Assembly: GCF_001758465.1 (NCBI RefSeq)
Contig: NZ_MJIC01000004.1
Span: 62,001-126,000, forward strand
Origin: Marisediminitalea lipolytica
GTDB taxonomy: Bacteria > Pseudomonadota > Gammaproteobacteria > Enterobacterales > Alteromonadaceae
Direction: 5' to 3'
Length of the DNA: 64,000 bases
Below are positions 36,879-46,381 of the stretch, piece by piece (position 1 is the stretch's first letter; each line of letters opens with the position of its first letter). The notes below the pieces were generated by a model. It ran no database searches, was not told where the DNA came from, and was given only the letters and a program-made list of their open reading frames with translations. A program made the position numbers and the translations under genes.

Positions 36879-37445
36879 TCAAGAAACCACTTTTACCGGA
36901 ATATCGCCTACCGGCGTTTGGTTAAAATCCCATTGCCAGGATGCGGTTGTGGGATTAATAGTAACCATATCGATACAATCCACCGGACAGGGTTCGACGC
37001 ATAAATCGCAACCGGTACAGGCGTCGGTGATGACAGTGTGCATTTGTTTGGCAGCGCCGACAATGGCGTCTACCGGACAGGCCTGAATACACTTGGTGCA
37101 ACCTATGCATTCGTCTTCACGAATATAGGCCACTTTAGGCGCGGCATCTTCGCCGTGGGCAGCGTCCAGGGGTTTTGCCTCTACCCCCATTAGTTCGGCT
37201 AAATCCTTAATGGTTGACTCACCACCGGGCGGACATTTATTGATGTCATCGCCATTGGCAATGGCCTCGGCGTAAGGGCGGCAACCAGGATATCCACATT
37301 GCCCGCACTGAGTCTGTGGCAATAACGCATCAACCTGATCAACCAGGGGATCGGACTCCACCTTAAACCGTATAGCGGCATAACCCAGAGCCAGACCAAA
37401 TAGTAAGGCCAGTAATCCCAGCGCAATTAACGAAGATATTAACAT
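36879..37445 (-). CDS. rsxB: Rnf/Rsx electron transport complex subunit B
   Basis: A 188-residue ferredoxin-like subunit. An N-terminal membrane anchor is followed by a [4Fe-4S] domain with [15 protein letters not shown] near residue 47 and two ferredoxin motifs, [12 protein letters not shown] (~108) and [12 protein letters not shown] (~138). It transfers electrons between ferredoxin-type donors and the membrane complex. The one-base overlap with the rsxA stop indicates coupling. Confidence 0.96.
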   Translation of the reverse strand: MLISSLIALGLLALLFGLALGYAAIRFKVESDPLVDQVDALLPQTQCGQCGYPGCRPYAEAIANGDDINKCPPGGESTIKDLAELMGVEAKPLDAAHGEDAAPKVAYIREDECIGCTKCIQACPVDAIVGAAKQMHTVITDACTGCDLCVEPCPVDCIDMVTINPTTASWQWDFNQTPVGDIPVKVVS

Positions 37446-38026
37446 TACAGCTTAACCAATCCGCTAAAACCCATAAACGCCAGCGACATCAGGCCGGCAG
37501 TGATCATGGCTATAGAAGCGCCTTTAAACGGGGAGGGGACGTCAGCAGCGGCCAGACGTTCGCGCATTGCAGCAAATAAAATCATAGCGAGAGAGAAGCC
37601 AACGGCGGCACCAAATCCGTAAATGATGCTTTGCACCAGATTATGCTGCTCTGTAAGGTTTAACAGTGCCACACCTAATACTGCACAGTTTGTGGTGATG
37701 AGCGGGAGAAAAATGCCCAGCAGGCGATACAGTGTCGGACTGGTTTTATGTACTACCATCTCGGTAAACTGCACCACCACGGCAATCACTAAAATAAAAC
37801 TCAGGGTACGTAAAAAACTGATGCCCAGGGGTTGCAGCAGGTAGGTTTCCACCAGGTAACTACACACTGATGCCAGGGTAAGCACAAATGTGGTGGCCAT
37901 GGACATGCCAATGGCGGTCTCCAGTTTGCTGGATACCCCCATAAACGGACAAAGTCCGAGAAACTTTACCAGTACAAAGTTATTTACCAGGACTGTACTT
38001 ATCAGTAATAGTAAAAATTCGGTCAT
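37445..38026 (-). CDS. rsxA: Rnf/Rsx electron transport complex subunit A
   Basis: A 193-residue, six-helix inner-membrane subunit ([27 protein letters not shown], then [16 protein letters not shown]). It is the first gene of rsxABCDGE-nth. In E. coli the same complex keeps SoxR reduced; in marine relatives it also acts as an energy-coupling ion pump. The promoter should lie in 38027-38150. Confidence 0.96.
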   Translation of the reverse strand: MTEFLLLLISTVLVNNFVLVKFLGLCPFMGVSSKLETAIGMSMATTFVLTLASVCSYLVETYLLQPLGISFLRTLSFILVIAVVVQFTEMVVHKTSPTLYRLLGIFLPLITTNCAVLGVALLNLTEQHNLVQSIIYGFGAAVGFSLAMILFAAMRERLAAADVPSPFKGASIAMITAGLMSLAFMGFSGLVKL

Positions 38027-38439
38027 TAGGCTGTATTACTACCGTCTTTATTGAAAATTTAGCGTCGGTATCCGGCCTTCAATCAGGGCGGGAATACACG
38101 GAAAATATTAGCTGCGTATTATCTAATATTTTGCGCCTGATTAACAATGTTGTTCGCCTACTTTTTCCGGGCTAAGCGATTGATTGATGATATATTCTGT
38201 TGATATGCATCAAGCAGGGTCCTGATCCGGTTATGGCGGGCTGTTTTGGCAGTGCGACGGGAAGCCTTGAAAGCTAATAAAAACCAAAGTCGGTAAATCA
38301 ACCACAGTGCTGTCAGGCTAAATATTCTTAAACAGGTAATGTTATTTTAATCGTCAGCTGAAAATGTGCTAACTGATGGAAGGTGTTTGACTGAATGGTA
38401 ATACTAAGCGAGTAGATGATGTTATGGAGCCAGTAAAAT
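38027..38439. other. Gene-free region between rsxA and tRNA-Asn genes
   Basis: 413 bases. It must contain the rsxA promoter and the end of the tRNA-Asn transcript. I see no gene, repeat or confident regulatory motif in it. Confidence 0.4.
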
Positions 38440-38516
38440 TGGCTCCCCCTCCCCGACTCGAACGGGGGACCTGCGGATTAACAGTCCGTCGCTCTAACCA
38501 ACTGAGCTAAGGGGGA
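38440..38516 (-). tRNA. tRNA-Asn (GTT)
   Basis: A 77-base cloverleaf with encoded CCA. The acceptor TCCCCCT pairs with AGGGGGA, the D-arm is GCTC...GAGC, the anticodon loop CTGTTAA gives anticodon GTT, and the T-arm is CCCCG-TTCGAGT-CGGGG. It is identical to the second copy 22 bases away and distal in the same transcript. Confidence 0.97.
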
Positions 38517-38538
38517 ACACTTTTTTACTGTTGAAACT

Positions 38539-38615
38539 TGGCTCCCCCTCCCCGACTCGAACGGGGGACCTGCGGATTAACAGTCCGTCGCTCTAACCAA
38601 CTGAGCTAAGGGGGA
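38539..38615 (-). tRNA. tRNA-Asn (GTT), second identical copy
   Basis: Base-for-base the same 77-nt tRNA as at 38440-38516, including CCA. It is promoter-proximal; a good sigma-70 promoter lies 20 to 50 bases upstream. The GTT anticodon makes it a queuosine target, relevant to queC/queE further along. Confidence 0.97.
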
Positions 38616-38636
38616 CCGGTGTCTCAACGGTGGCGA

Positions 38637-38665
38637 ATATTAATGAGCAACGATTCACGTGTCAA
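38637..38665 (-). promoter_or_regulatory. Sigma-70 promoter of the tRNA-Asn pair
   Basis: On the minus strand a perfect -35 TTGACA (38665-38660) is followed after exactly 17 bases by -10 TAATAT (38642-38637). A GC-rich stretch typical of stable-RNA discriminators follows. Confidence 0.85.
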
Positions 38666-39622
38666 CTAACTTCGTGAAAATTTTATTTCGTTTGCACAAA
38701 AAATGTCTTTTCGGGGTGATTAAGCCTAAAAAACAAGCGAAGTGACTGTTTATTGAACTTTTGTTCAACGAATAAGGCCTAATTTATTGAATATTAATGC
38801 TTTAATTGTTTCGCTCTGTGATGGTTCATCTGTGTATTACTTTTTTGTAATTTAAATAGATAAAATTATAACTAAAAGCTATTAAAAAACTGTTGAGTAC
38901 TGGCTTAATATACAGCTTTTAATAAAACTGTAACCGACGACATAAACCCAGAAGGTTAGTCATCACTTACAAAAATATCGCTGGATTGACCTCAAACCCG
39001 CGCCAGTACTGGCTCTTAATTAGTTATCCACCAAATCTGTGGATAACTATGTTGATAGTTTTTTGCAGGGCTTGTCATAGTGATGATTGAGTCAATTTAT
39101 TGTCATCTCACTGTCACATGAGAAAAAATTAAAATACATAAAAAACAGTTATATAGATATTGTAAATGGCGAATTAGACAATATCCTGTCATTTTTTAAA
39201 GCATAGCCGTAGACAATGATTTTCTTGTGTGTTAATTGCCACTAAAAAGCAGGGATATAACTTATTTAACAAATAATTTACGTTGTGAGGGGCAAATATA
39301 TTCGAAGTCGGGGGAATGGTTACGGGATGCATCCGGTCAGGTAATAAAGTAATCGCAGGTAATCTATGAGTAAATTAATGTGTCAATAGTGTAATCTGAA
39401 TTTTTGCCTGAAAAGTAAACAAATAAGTTTCCGTTATTGGCGATATAAATGATAAAAAAGGCGAAAATGGCAAGTGTCGACAGGTAACGGTTTTTTATTG
39501 ATAAATCCCTGTTGTTAAAAGACGCTGTCGATTACAATTGTTGACCGGTTTGATTTAGCCTTTGTCCCGGCCTGAACACCGAATTAGCAAATATAAACCA
39601 CCGCCGCATTTCTGAGCCCGCA
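38666..39622. other. Long AT-rich gene-free region
   Basis: Nearly 1 kb without a credible coding region between the tRNA promoter and the MATE gene. It is rich in A/T tracts. The decamer AGTACTGGCT occurs twice, near 38895 and near 39005. The main structured element is the DnaA-box-like palindrome at 39021-39049. A minus-strand ORF at 39532-39768 overlaps the MATE start and lacks protein character. Confidence 0.5.
39021..39049. promoter_or_regulatory. Inverted pair of DnaA-box-like sequences
   Basis: TAGTTATCCAC (39021-39031) and GTGGATAACTA (39039-39049) are perfect 11-base inverted arms separated by 7 bases. Read on the minus strand, the right arm contains a perfect DnaA box TTATCCACA (complement of 39038-39046). 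The left arm contains TTATCCACC, one mismatch. Confidence 0.5.
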
Positions 39623-41035
39623 ATGATGCGCGTTACAGAGCTTGTCGCAAACCCAATACCTTTAGAAGTGAATACTGTGAAGCAGGAAAAGTCCCTCGAC
39701 TTACTCAATGGTGATATAGCCGACTCGTTAAAACGAATGGCCTTGCCCATGATCATTGGCATGATCATGATGATGAGTTTCGGGTTGATTGATACGTTTT
39801 TTGTCAGTTTGTTGGGGACTGAACCACTGGCGGCTATTAGTTTTACCTTTCCGGTAACCTTTACTTTAATCAGTCTGAATATCGGTTTAGGTATTGGGAC
39901 CTCTGCGGTGATCGCACGCCTGGCCGGTCAGGGCAAACAGGATGGTGCCAGGGAGACTGGTTCGGGTGCGCTGATGCTCTCGTTCGCGATGGTTGGTCTG
40001 CTGGCAATTGTCGGTGGATTTAGCATTGATTTTGTCTTTGCCCTGTTGGGAGCTCAGCAACATCTGCTTCCTTATATTCATGATTACATGACAATCTGGT
40101 ACTTCGCGTCGGTCTTTCTGGCCATGCCGATGGTGGGGAATAGCATATTACGGGCGCGTGGAGATACCAAAACACCGAGCATTATTATGGCAACCGGTGG
40201 TGGCATTAACGCGGCTCTGGATCCGTTGTTTATTTTTGGCTGGGGACCGCTACCCGCCATGGGGATTGGCGGCGCAGCGCTGGCGACTCTGATTTCGTGG
40301 ATCGTATGTTCGGTGTGGATCCTGTATTTATTAGCCCGGCAACGCAATTACATTTTGCCGCGTTTATTAACTCTGAGCGAATTAGCTGAGCGCAGTCGCG
40401 CTATCTTACACATTGCCTTGCCAGCGGCGGGAGCCAATATGTTAACCCCCATCGCGGGCGCTATTTTAACCCGGGTGGTCGCAGGTTATGGCGAAGAAGC
40501 GGTTGCTGCCTGGGGGGTTGGTAGTCGTTTAGAGTCTTTTACCACAATCGTGGTGCTGGCGTTGTCTATGTCCTTGCCGCCGTTTATCAGCCAGAACATG
40601 GGCGCAAACCGGTTTGACAGGGTGAAGTCGGCTTACTGGCTTATCGTTAAATTTGTGCTGGTTTGGCAGTTGTTTATCAGCGTGCTGTTATGGCTGTGTT
40701 CAGGTTTGCTGGCCTCGTTGTTTGCCAAAGAGCAGCAGGTGGCCGATCTGATCCAAATGTTTCTGATTATTGTACCTTTAGGGTACGGACTGCAGGGGAT
40801 TGTGATCCTGACCAATTCCTCATTAAACGCCATTCATTTACCGATGTCAGCGCTGGTGCTCAGTGTCATCAGATTGTTTGTGTTTTTTGTGCCGATTACG
40901 GTGGCTATGGGCATGGTTCTGAACCTGCAAGGCATTTTTATCGGTGCAGTTATCGCTAACCTGTTGATGGCATTGGTTTCGACTTTTTGGTTTAAGCGGT
41001 GTTTACAGGCATTGTCGGGGCAGGCACAAAGTTAG
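39623..41035 (+). CDS. MATE family efflux transporter
   Basis: A 470-residue MATE-type multidrug/toxin exporter with about twelve membrane helices. Landmarks are MALPMIIGMIMMMSFGLIDTFFVSLLG in the first helix, GNSILRARGDTKTPSIIMATGGGINAALDP, and the second-half repeat LPAAGANMLTPIAGAI. The start at ATG 39623 is uncertain, since no strong ribosome site is present and an internal GTG near 39669 is an alternative; homology begins around residue 25. It ends 9 bases before uvrB, so the two are probably co-transcribed. The substrate is unknown. Confidence 0.9.
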   Translation: MMRVTELVANPIPLEVNTVKQEKSLDLLNGDIADSLKRMALPMIIGMIMMMSFGLIDTFFVSLLGTEPLAAISFTFPVTFTLISLNIGLGIGTSAVIARLAGQGKQDGARETGSGALMLSFAMVGLLAIVGGFSIDFVFALLGAQQHLLPYIHDYMTIWYFASVFLAMPMVGNSILRARGDTKTPSIIMATGGGINAALDPLFIFGWGPLPAMGIGGAALATLISWIVCSVWILYLLARQRNYILPRLLTLSELAERSRAILHIALPAAGANMLTPIAGAILTRVVAGYGEEAVAAWGVGSRLESFTTIVVLALSMSLPPFISQNMGANRFDRVKSAYWLIVKFVLVWQLFISVLLWLCSGLLASLFAKEQQVADLIQMFLIIVPLGYGLQGIVILTNSSLNAIHLPMSALVLSVIRLFVFFVPITVAMGMVLNLQGIFIGAVIANLLMALVSTFWFKRCLQALSGQAQS

Positions 41036-41044
41036 GGAGCAGTT

Positions 41045-43063
41045 ATGGCAGATAAAGGCTTTGAGCTGGTATCTAAATATCAGCCAGCCGGGGATCAACC
41101 CACCGCAATCGAAGCATTAGTGGATGGCCTGGACAGTGGTCTGGCGCATCAGACCCTGCTGGGGGTTACCGGTTCAGGTAAAACCTTCACCATGGCCAAT
41201 ATTATCAATCAGGTGCAACGACCCACCTTATTGCTGGCCCACAATAAAACCCTGGCGGCGCAGCTCTATGGCGAGATGAAAGAGTTTTTCCCCCACAATG
41301 CGGTGGAATATTTTGTTTCCTATTACGACTACTATCAGCCTGAAGCCTATGTGCCCAGCACCGATACGTTTATTGAAAAAGACGCCTCGATTAACGACCA
41401 CATAGAACAAATGCGGCTATCCGCGACTAAGGCGCTGATGGAGCGCCGTGACGTTGTGATTGTGGCCAGTGTGTCGGCCATTTACGGTTTGGGCGATCCA
41501 GAATCCTACATGAAAATGCTCCTGCATTTGCGTCAGGGTGACACCATCAACCAGCGTGACGTGCTGCGTCGCCTGGCCGAACTGCAATACAAGCGTAACG
41601 ATTTAGCCTTTGAGCGCGGTACGTTCAGAGTCAGGGGAGATGTCATAGATATTTTCCCGGCGGACTCCGAAAAACAAGCGGTCAGGGTAGAGTTATTTGA
41701 TGACGAAATCGACCGGATCAGTCTGTTTGATCCGCTTACCGGCGCAGTCGAGAAAAACGTAGTACGGGCGACGGTTTTTCCTAAAACCCATTATGTAACG
41801 CCCAGAGAGAAAATATTAAGTGCAGTAGAATGCATTAAAGAAGAGCTTGCCGACCGCAAAAAGCAGCTGCTGGAAGTAAATAAACTGCTGGAAGAACAGC
41901 GCATTTCACAACGCACGCAGTTTGATATCGAAATGATGCTGGAGCTGGGTTACTGCTCTGGTATCGAAAACTATTCCCGCTATCTGTCTGGTCGTGCACC
42001 GGGCGAGCCGCCGCCGACCTTGCTGGATTATTTTCCGGCTGACGGACTGATGTTTATCGATGAATCCCACGTTACGGTTTCGCAGATCGGTGCCATGTAC
42101 AAAGGTGACCGCTCACGTAAGGAAACCCTGGTGGAATACGGTTTCCGCCTGCCATCGGCACTGGACAACCGGCCGTTAAAGTTTGATGAGTTTGAGCATA
42201 TATCACCACAAACCATTTATGTGTCAGCAACGCCGGGCAACTATGAGCTGGAAAAATCAGACGGTGAAGTAGTGGAACAGGTGGTGCGCCCTACCGGTCT
42301 GTTGGATCCGGTTATAGAAGTGCGACCGGTAGCGACCCAGGTGGATGATGTGCTTTCCGAAATTCAGCTACGGGTGGCTGTAGATGAACGGGTACTGATC
42401 ACCACGCTGACCAAGCGCATGGCAGAAGACCTGAGCGAATACCTTAATGAACATGGGGTTAAAGTACGTTATTTGCACTCGGATATCGATACCGTGGAGC
42501 GGATTGAGATTATCCGTGACTTACGTTTGGGTAAATTCGATGTGCTGGTGGGGATCAACCTGCTGCGGGAAGGTCTGGATATGCCGGAAGTCTCACTGGT
42601 GGCTATCCTTGATGCCGATAAAGAAGGCTTCCTGCGAGCCGAAAAATCGCTGATCCAAACCATCGGTCGGGCTGCTCGTCACGTCAATGGTAAGGCTATT
42701 TTGTATGCCGATACCATTACCGGCTCAATGCGCAAGGCGATAGATGAAACCGACCGCCGCCGCAATAAGCAAATCGAGCACAACAAAGCCAACAATATCA
42801 CGCCGCAGCGGCTGAATAAGCCGATTACCGATGTGATGGATTTAGGTGATTCGGTTGCACCAGGCTCTGGTCAGGTAAGACTGCGCAAAGTAGCCGAATC
42901 GAAGAAAGCCGCGAAAGCGGCCTCGGCGACGGAATTAATGGCCCAAATTGGCGAGCTGGAAAAGCAAATGTTCGAATTTGCCAAAGAGCTGGAATTTGAA
43001 AAAGCCGCGTCGCTTCGGGATGAAATTGAGCAACTAAGAAAACAGGTGGTGGCATTATCCTGA
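41045..43063 (+). CDS. uvrB: UvrABC system protein B
   Basis: The 672-residue damage-verification helicase of nucleotide excision repair. It has Walker [11 protein letters not shown] (~41-50), the DNA-wrapping beta-hairpin region [21 protein letters not shown], a DESHVT Walker B, helicase motif [19 protein letters not shown], and the C-terminal UVR domain ([20 protein letters not shown]). ATG 41045 has GGGAG upstream. Full length compared with E. coli UvrB (673). Confidence 0.98.
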   Translation: MADKGFELVSKYQPAGDQPTAIEALVDGLDSGLAHQTLLGVTGSGKTFTMANIINQVQRPTLLLAHNKTLAAQLYGEMKEFFPHNAVEYFVSYYDYYQPEAYVPSTDTFIEKDASINDHIEQMRLSATKALMERRDVVIVASVSAIYGLGDPESYMKMLLHLRQGDTINQRDVLRRLAELQYKRNDLAFERGTFRVRGDVIDIFPADSEKQAVRVELFDDEIDRISLFDPLTGAVEKNVVRATVFPKTHYVTPREKILSAVECIKEELADRKKQLLEVNKLLEEQRISQRTQFDIEMMLELGYCSGIENYSRYLSGRAPGEPPPTLLDYFPADGLMFIDESHVTVSQIGAMYKGDRSRKETLVEYGFRLPSALDNRPLKFDEFEHISPQTIYVSATPGNYELEKSDGEVVEQVVRPTGLLDPVIEVRPVATQVDDVLSEIQLRVAVDERVLITTLTKRMAEDLSEYLNEHGVKVRYLHSDIDTVERIEIIRDLRLGKFDVLVGINLLREGLDMPEVSLVAILDADKEGFLRAEKSLIQTIGRAARHVNGKAILYADTITGSMRKAIDETDRRRNKQIEHNKANNITPQRLNKPITDVMDLGDSVAPGSGQVRLRKVAESKKAAKAASATELMAQIGELEKQMFEFAKELEFEKAASLRDEIEQLRKQVVALS

Positions 43064-43221
43064 TTTGCATTACCAGCAGATGAAGCCAGTGTAACAATTT
43101 GTTTTCTACAGCTTTAATTAAAGATTGCACAAAATGTGATTGTAAATAGTGCAGACTCTGCCTATTATGGTTTGAGTATTGATAACTATACCTATATTTA
43201 TACACATTTTATGGTGCGCCC

Positions 43222-44151
43222 ATGCTAAACCGATTACAAGAATCTGATATTAAACTCCTGCGGGTATTTTATGCGGTCGCTAGTTGTAATGGCTTTACGG
43301 CGGCAGAGCCGGTGCTGAGAATGCAGCGGCCTAACATCAGTGCGGCAATCAAAAAACTGGAAGAGCGTTTGGATTTGGTGCTTTGCCATCGCGGTCGGGG
43401 CGGCTTTCAGATGACCAAGGAAGGCGAGGTGGTTTTTCAGGAAACCAAGCGAATCTTTAACGCCTTCGATAACTTCGTGTTTAACTTAAAATCCCTGCAC
43501 GATGATTATTCTGGTCATATTACCCTGGTAATGATGGCCGGATTACCGCTTTCTATGCACCTGGCCGTCAGCCGGGCAGTCAAAAGCACCATGAAAAAGT
43601 TTGATGATATCCACGTTAATATTCAGACCCGTTTGTACAACGAGGTTGAACATGTAGCCTTATCCGGAGAGTGTCACCTGGTGATCTCGACTTACGATAT
43701 GGTGAAGCCCGAATCAGTGACCTTTCATCCGATTGGTACATCGTGCACTGGTCGCCTGTACTGTGCGCCTTCGCATCCGCTGGCCAGGTATCGTGATGTG
43801 GATGCCTTGCCAGACAACGTAAGAATAGAGGATTACCCGGCAATTGGTATCTCGGGGTTGTCATCGGCTAACTACATTGATGGTGACAGCCGACTGGCCA
43901 TTCAGACGTTCTCTGATTCATTCGATGCGGCGATGTCGGCCATGATGACCGGTGAATATGTTGCCTTATTGCCTGACTATATGGCTAAGGAACAGGGGGT
44001 TTCGCTGGGGTTAGTGCCTATTGCTAATGGCAGCCTGTTTAAATTCAGTCATGAACTGTTCGTAATGAACGGTAAAAATACCCGCTTAAACCCGGTACTG
44101 CGCCACTGCATTAAAGAACTCAGTTACTTTATCAGCGAAAGTCAGAAATAA
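43222..44151 (+). CDS. LysR-family transcriptional regulator
   Basis: 309 residues. The N-terminal winged helix-turn-helix (LLRVFYAVASCNGFTAAEPVLRMQRPNISAAIKKLEERLDLVLCHR, residues 9-55) is followed by a LysR substrate-binding domain. It stands alone in its strand with its own terminator and no divergent partner, so the target and effector cannot be inferred from neighbours. Confidence 0.93.
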   Translation: MLNRLQESDIKLLRVFYAVASCNGFTAAEPVLRMQRPNISAAIKKLEERLDLVLCHRGRGGFQMTKEGEVVFQETKRIFNAFDNFVFNLKSLHDDYSGHITLVMMAGLPLSMHLAVSRAVKSTMKKFDDIHVNIQTRLYNEVEHVALSGECHLVISTYDMVKPESVTFHPIGTSCTGRLYCAPSHPLARYRDVDALPDNVRIEDYPAIGISGLSSANYIDGDSRLAIQTFSDSFDAAMSAMMTGEYVALLPDYMAKEQGVSLGLVPIANGSLFKFSHELFVMNGKNTRLNPVLRHCIKELSYFISESQK

Positions 44152-44172
44152 AGGATTACCTATCTTTCAGAT

Positions 44173-44205
44173 AACGCCCGCTAAACTGCTTAGCGGGCGT
44201 TTTTT
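44173..44205 (+). terminator. Intrinsic terminator of the LysR gene
   Basis: An 11-bp stem AACGCCCGCTA / TAGCGGGCGTT followed by T5 begins 21 bases after the stop. On the other strand it would also end the gene at 44236-44910. Confidence 0.92.
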
Positions 44206-44235
44206 ATTTTTTCCTGATGGCCATGGCGCCACTGC

Positions 44236-44910
44236 TTAAGAACACCCGCCAGCGCCCCTCTGCTTCGCCATTGTTGGCAAAATCCAGCTCGACACTGCCA
44301 GAACGCTATCGGTACGATAGGTACCGCTTAGCTGCATTATACCTTTATCAATTTCATTAAGGGTCATAACCCCGTTGCGATAGTCATAATGAATAACGAA
44401 TTGGTGATCGTTGGCAAAATAGGCTTTTTCGATGGGATAGTCACCAATCTCAGCCAGACTCAGTTGGTAGCTCTCCGGTGAACCCGATAACAGGCTCAGT
44501 GCATTCAGTAGCGGTGATTTGGGGACTGCGTCAGCTTGCTGGCTGGACGCTGGCTGACTGACTAATGTGACTTTACCGGTTAGCACGACCAGATAACTGC
44601 CATCATTTTGATAGCCAATATCAAGGACGTCATAGCCAGGTTCGAGCACTGCTTCAGCCTGGCTTTCGATAAAGTCAGAGCGAAGAATAAAGTCTTCCAT
44701 CGTGGTTATGGATTTAACCGTTACACCGGCCCGTTCGATGGCTTCTCGCTTGGCAAATAGGACGGCTTCTTTGTAATCCTGACCAGCGGAGGATTTAATG
44801 CCATCATCATAGCCTTTAATCTGGACCGATATGCTTTGTTGAGCCAGCCCTGGCAGGACTACCGACAGCCATAAACCCGCAGTAACAAGGACAAAATTAG
44901 ACGCTTTCAT
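44236..44910 (-). CDS. Secreted protein, LPP20/FlgT-N-like, probable 3' frameshift
   Basis: As written, 224 residues from ATG 44910 (GGAGAG upstream). The signal peptide ends at VLPGLAQQ. A domain follows with AVLFAKREAIERAGVTVKS and SYLVVLTGKV, reminiscent of LPP20/FlgT N-terminal domains. The end YRTDSVLAVSSWILPTMAKQ looks out of frame. In the next frame, from about 44300, the same DNA reads SGSVELDFANNGEAEGRWRV FL and stops at 44204-44206 inside the terminator, which looks like the genuine end. A one-base loss near 44300, or a sequencing error, would explain this. It is downstream of queC (38 bases), possibly the same transcript. Function unknown. Confidence 0.7.
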   Translation of the reverse strand: MKASNFVLVTAGLWLSVVLPGLAQQSISVQIKGYDDGIKSSAGQDYKEAVLFAKREAIERAGVTVKSITTMEDFILRSDFIESQAEAVLEPGYDVLDIGYQNDGSYLVVLTGKVTLVSQPASSQQADAVPKSPLLNALSLLSGSPESYQLSLAEIGDYPIEKAYFANDHQFVIHYDYRNGVMTLNEIDKGIMQLSGTYRTDSVLAVSSWILPTMAKQRGAGGCS

Positions 44911-44948
44911 GCTGACTCTCCTTTGGCCGGCCATGGCCGGTGCAAACG

Positions 44949-45605
44949 TTATTCGTAGTCCAGCGGGTCGGTCTGATGATTGTCGCGGAAGGCTTCGAGG
45001 CGCTCCTGACAGGCACCGCACTGACCGCAGGCCTTTTCCCGGCCGTTATAACAGGTCCAGGTCTTGCCGTAATCCAGTCCCATACGCAGTCCGTCGGTCA
45101 GAATAGCAGTTTTACTGACTTCAAGGTAAGGGGTAACTATTTCCACTGCTTCGTAGTTGGCGATGGCACAGACGTCGTTCATTTTTCTGACAAATTCCGG
45201 GCGACAGTCCGGGTAAATCGCGTGGTCGCCTGAATGAGCGCCGTAGTACACCTTAGTGGCGTTTTCGCTAACCGCATAACCTACCGCCATGGAAAGCAGG
45301 ATCATGTTGCGGTTAGGCACCACGGTGGTTTTCATGCTGGGCTCTTCATAATGCCCTTCTGGTACGTCGATGTCATCGGTCAGGGCCGAACCGCCAACCA
45401 GAGAGTTAATGGCGGAAATATCCACAATCTTGTGCGGAATATTAAGTTCTGCACAAACTCGTGCAGCGTAGTCGAGCTCCTTCTTGTGTCGCTGGCCGTA
45501 ATCAAAAGACAGCGCCAGGGGTGTTTTACCATCTTCCAGGGCTTTGTTTAGTACGGTAAAAGAGTCCATACCGCCGGAATAGATAACAATCACTTTTTCA
45601 GACAT
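44949..45605 (-). CDS. queC: 7-cyano-7-deazaguanine synthase
   Basis: A 218-residue ATP-dependent enzyme that converts 7-carboxy-7-deazaguanine to preQ0 in queuosine synthesis. The N-terminal PP-loop YSGGMDSFT is at residues 9-17. The C-terminal zinc-site cysteines are in [19 protein letters not shown]. It is divergent from queE across 84 bases, so the two consecutive pathway steps probably share a regulatory region. Confidence 0.97.
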   Translation of the reverse strand: MSEKVIVIYSGGMDSFTVLNKALEDGKTPLALSFDYGQRHKKELDYAARVCAELNIPHKIVDISAINSLVGGSALTDDIDVPEGHYEEPSMKTTVVPNRNMILLSMAVGYAVSENATKVYYGAHSGDHAIYPDCRPEFVRKMNDVCAIANYEAVEIVTPYLEVSKTAILTDGLRMGLDYGKTWTCYNGREKACGQCGACQERLEAFRDNHQTDPLDYE

Positions 45606-45689
45606 AACAGGTATAATTTAATAAATGATAACGGAATTTTATGCTATCCCTGCTAGAATCCCAACAATAATCACGACAGGATTAAACAA

Positions 45690-46367
45690 TTGACCGATCA
45701 GCGACTCAATATTAATGAAATGTTTGAAACCATCCAGGGCGAGGGCGTTTATACCGGTGTGCCGGCTATTTTTGTCCGCTTGCAAGGATGTCCGGTAGGC
45801 TGCCCGTGGTGTGATACCAAACACACCTGGGAACTGGACGAAAACATGATTGACTCGGTTGAAGCGGTAATCACCAAAAGCGGTGAATCTGAGCGCTATT
45901 TCGGCATCTCCGAGCTGGGCTTACTGGCCTTGTTTGAACAACAGCGGTATCAGGCTAAGCATGTTGTGTTAACCGGGGGCGAACCCTGTATGTACGATTT
46001 AACCGATTTGACCCGGTTACTTCACGAACATGGCTATACCACGCAAATCGAAACCAGTGGTACTTTTGCCGTGCGCTGTGCACCAGAAACCTGGGTTACC
46101 GTATCGCCTAAAATCAATATGAAAGGGGGCTATGATGTTCTTGTCAGTGCGCTTGAGCGCGCTAATGAGATCAAACACCCGATTGCCATGCAAAAGCACA
46201 TTGATGAGCTCGACGAACTGCTGGCCAGGGCCAGCAAGCTACCGGATATTATCTGCCTGCAGCCCATCAGTCAGCAACCCAGAGCAACAGAGCTTGCCAT
46301 TAAAACCTGCATTGAGCGTAACTGGCGACTGTCGTTACAAACTCATAAATATGTTGGCATAGCCTAA
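45690..46367 (+). CDS. queE: 7-carboxy-7-deazaguanine synthase
   Basis: A 225-residue radical-SAM enzyme of queuosine synthesis, the step before QueC. The cluster motif is C34-x3-C38-x2-C41 (GCPVGCPWCD), and GGEPCMYDL is the SAM-binding glycine motif. The start is TTG 45690 with CAGGA upstream; an internal ATG at residue 11 would shorten a conserved N terminus (NEMFETIQGEG). Confidence 0.96.
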   Translation: MTDQRLNINEMFETIQGEGVYTGVPAIFVRLQGCPVGCPWCDTKHTWELDENMIDSVEAVITKSGESERYFGISELGLLALFEQQRYQAKHVVLTGGEPCMYDLTDLTRLLHEHGYTTQIETSGTFAVRCAPETWVTVSPKINMKGGYDVLVSALERANEIKHPIAMQKHIDELDELLARASKLPDIICLQPISQQPRATELAIKTCIERNWRLSLQTHKYVGIA

Positions 46368-46381
46368 GGTAGGGCACGGAC

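Noticed and set aside
38440-38615. The two 77-bp near-adjacent repeats as an insertion or direct-repeat signature
   Set aside because: They are two identical tRNA-Asn genes in one transcript, a common arrangement, and need no mobile-element explanation.
39532-39768. Minus-strand ORF of 78 codons in the gene-free region
   Set aside because: It overlaps the start of the well-supported MATE gene on the opposite strand, has no ribosome site, and its composition mirrors the MATE sequence.
45606-45689. Possible preQ1 riboswitch between queC and queE
   Set aside because: The 84-base region is short, shared by two divergent starts, and shows no recognisable aptamer stem-loop.
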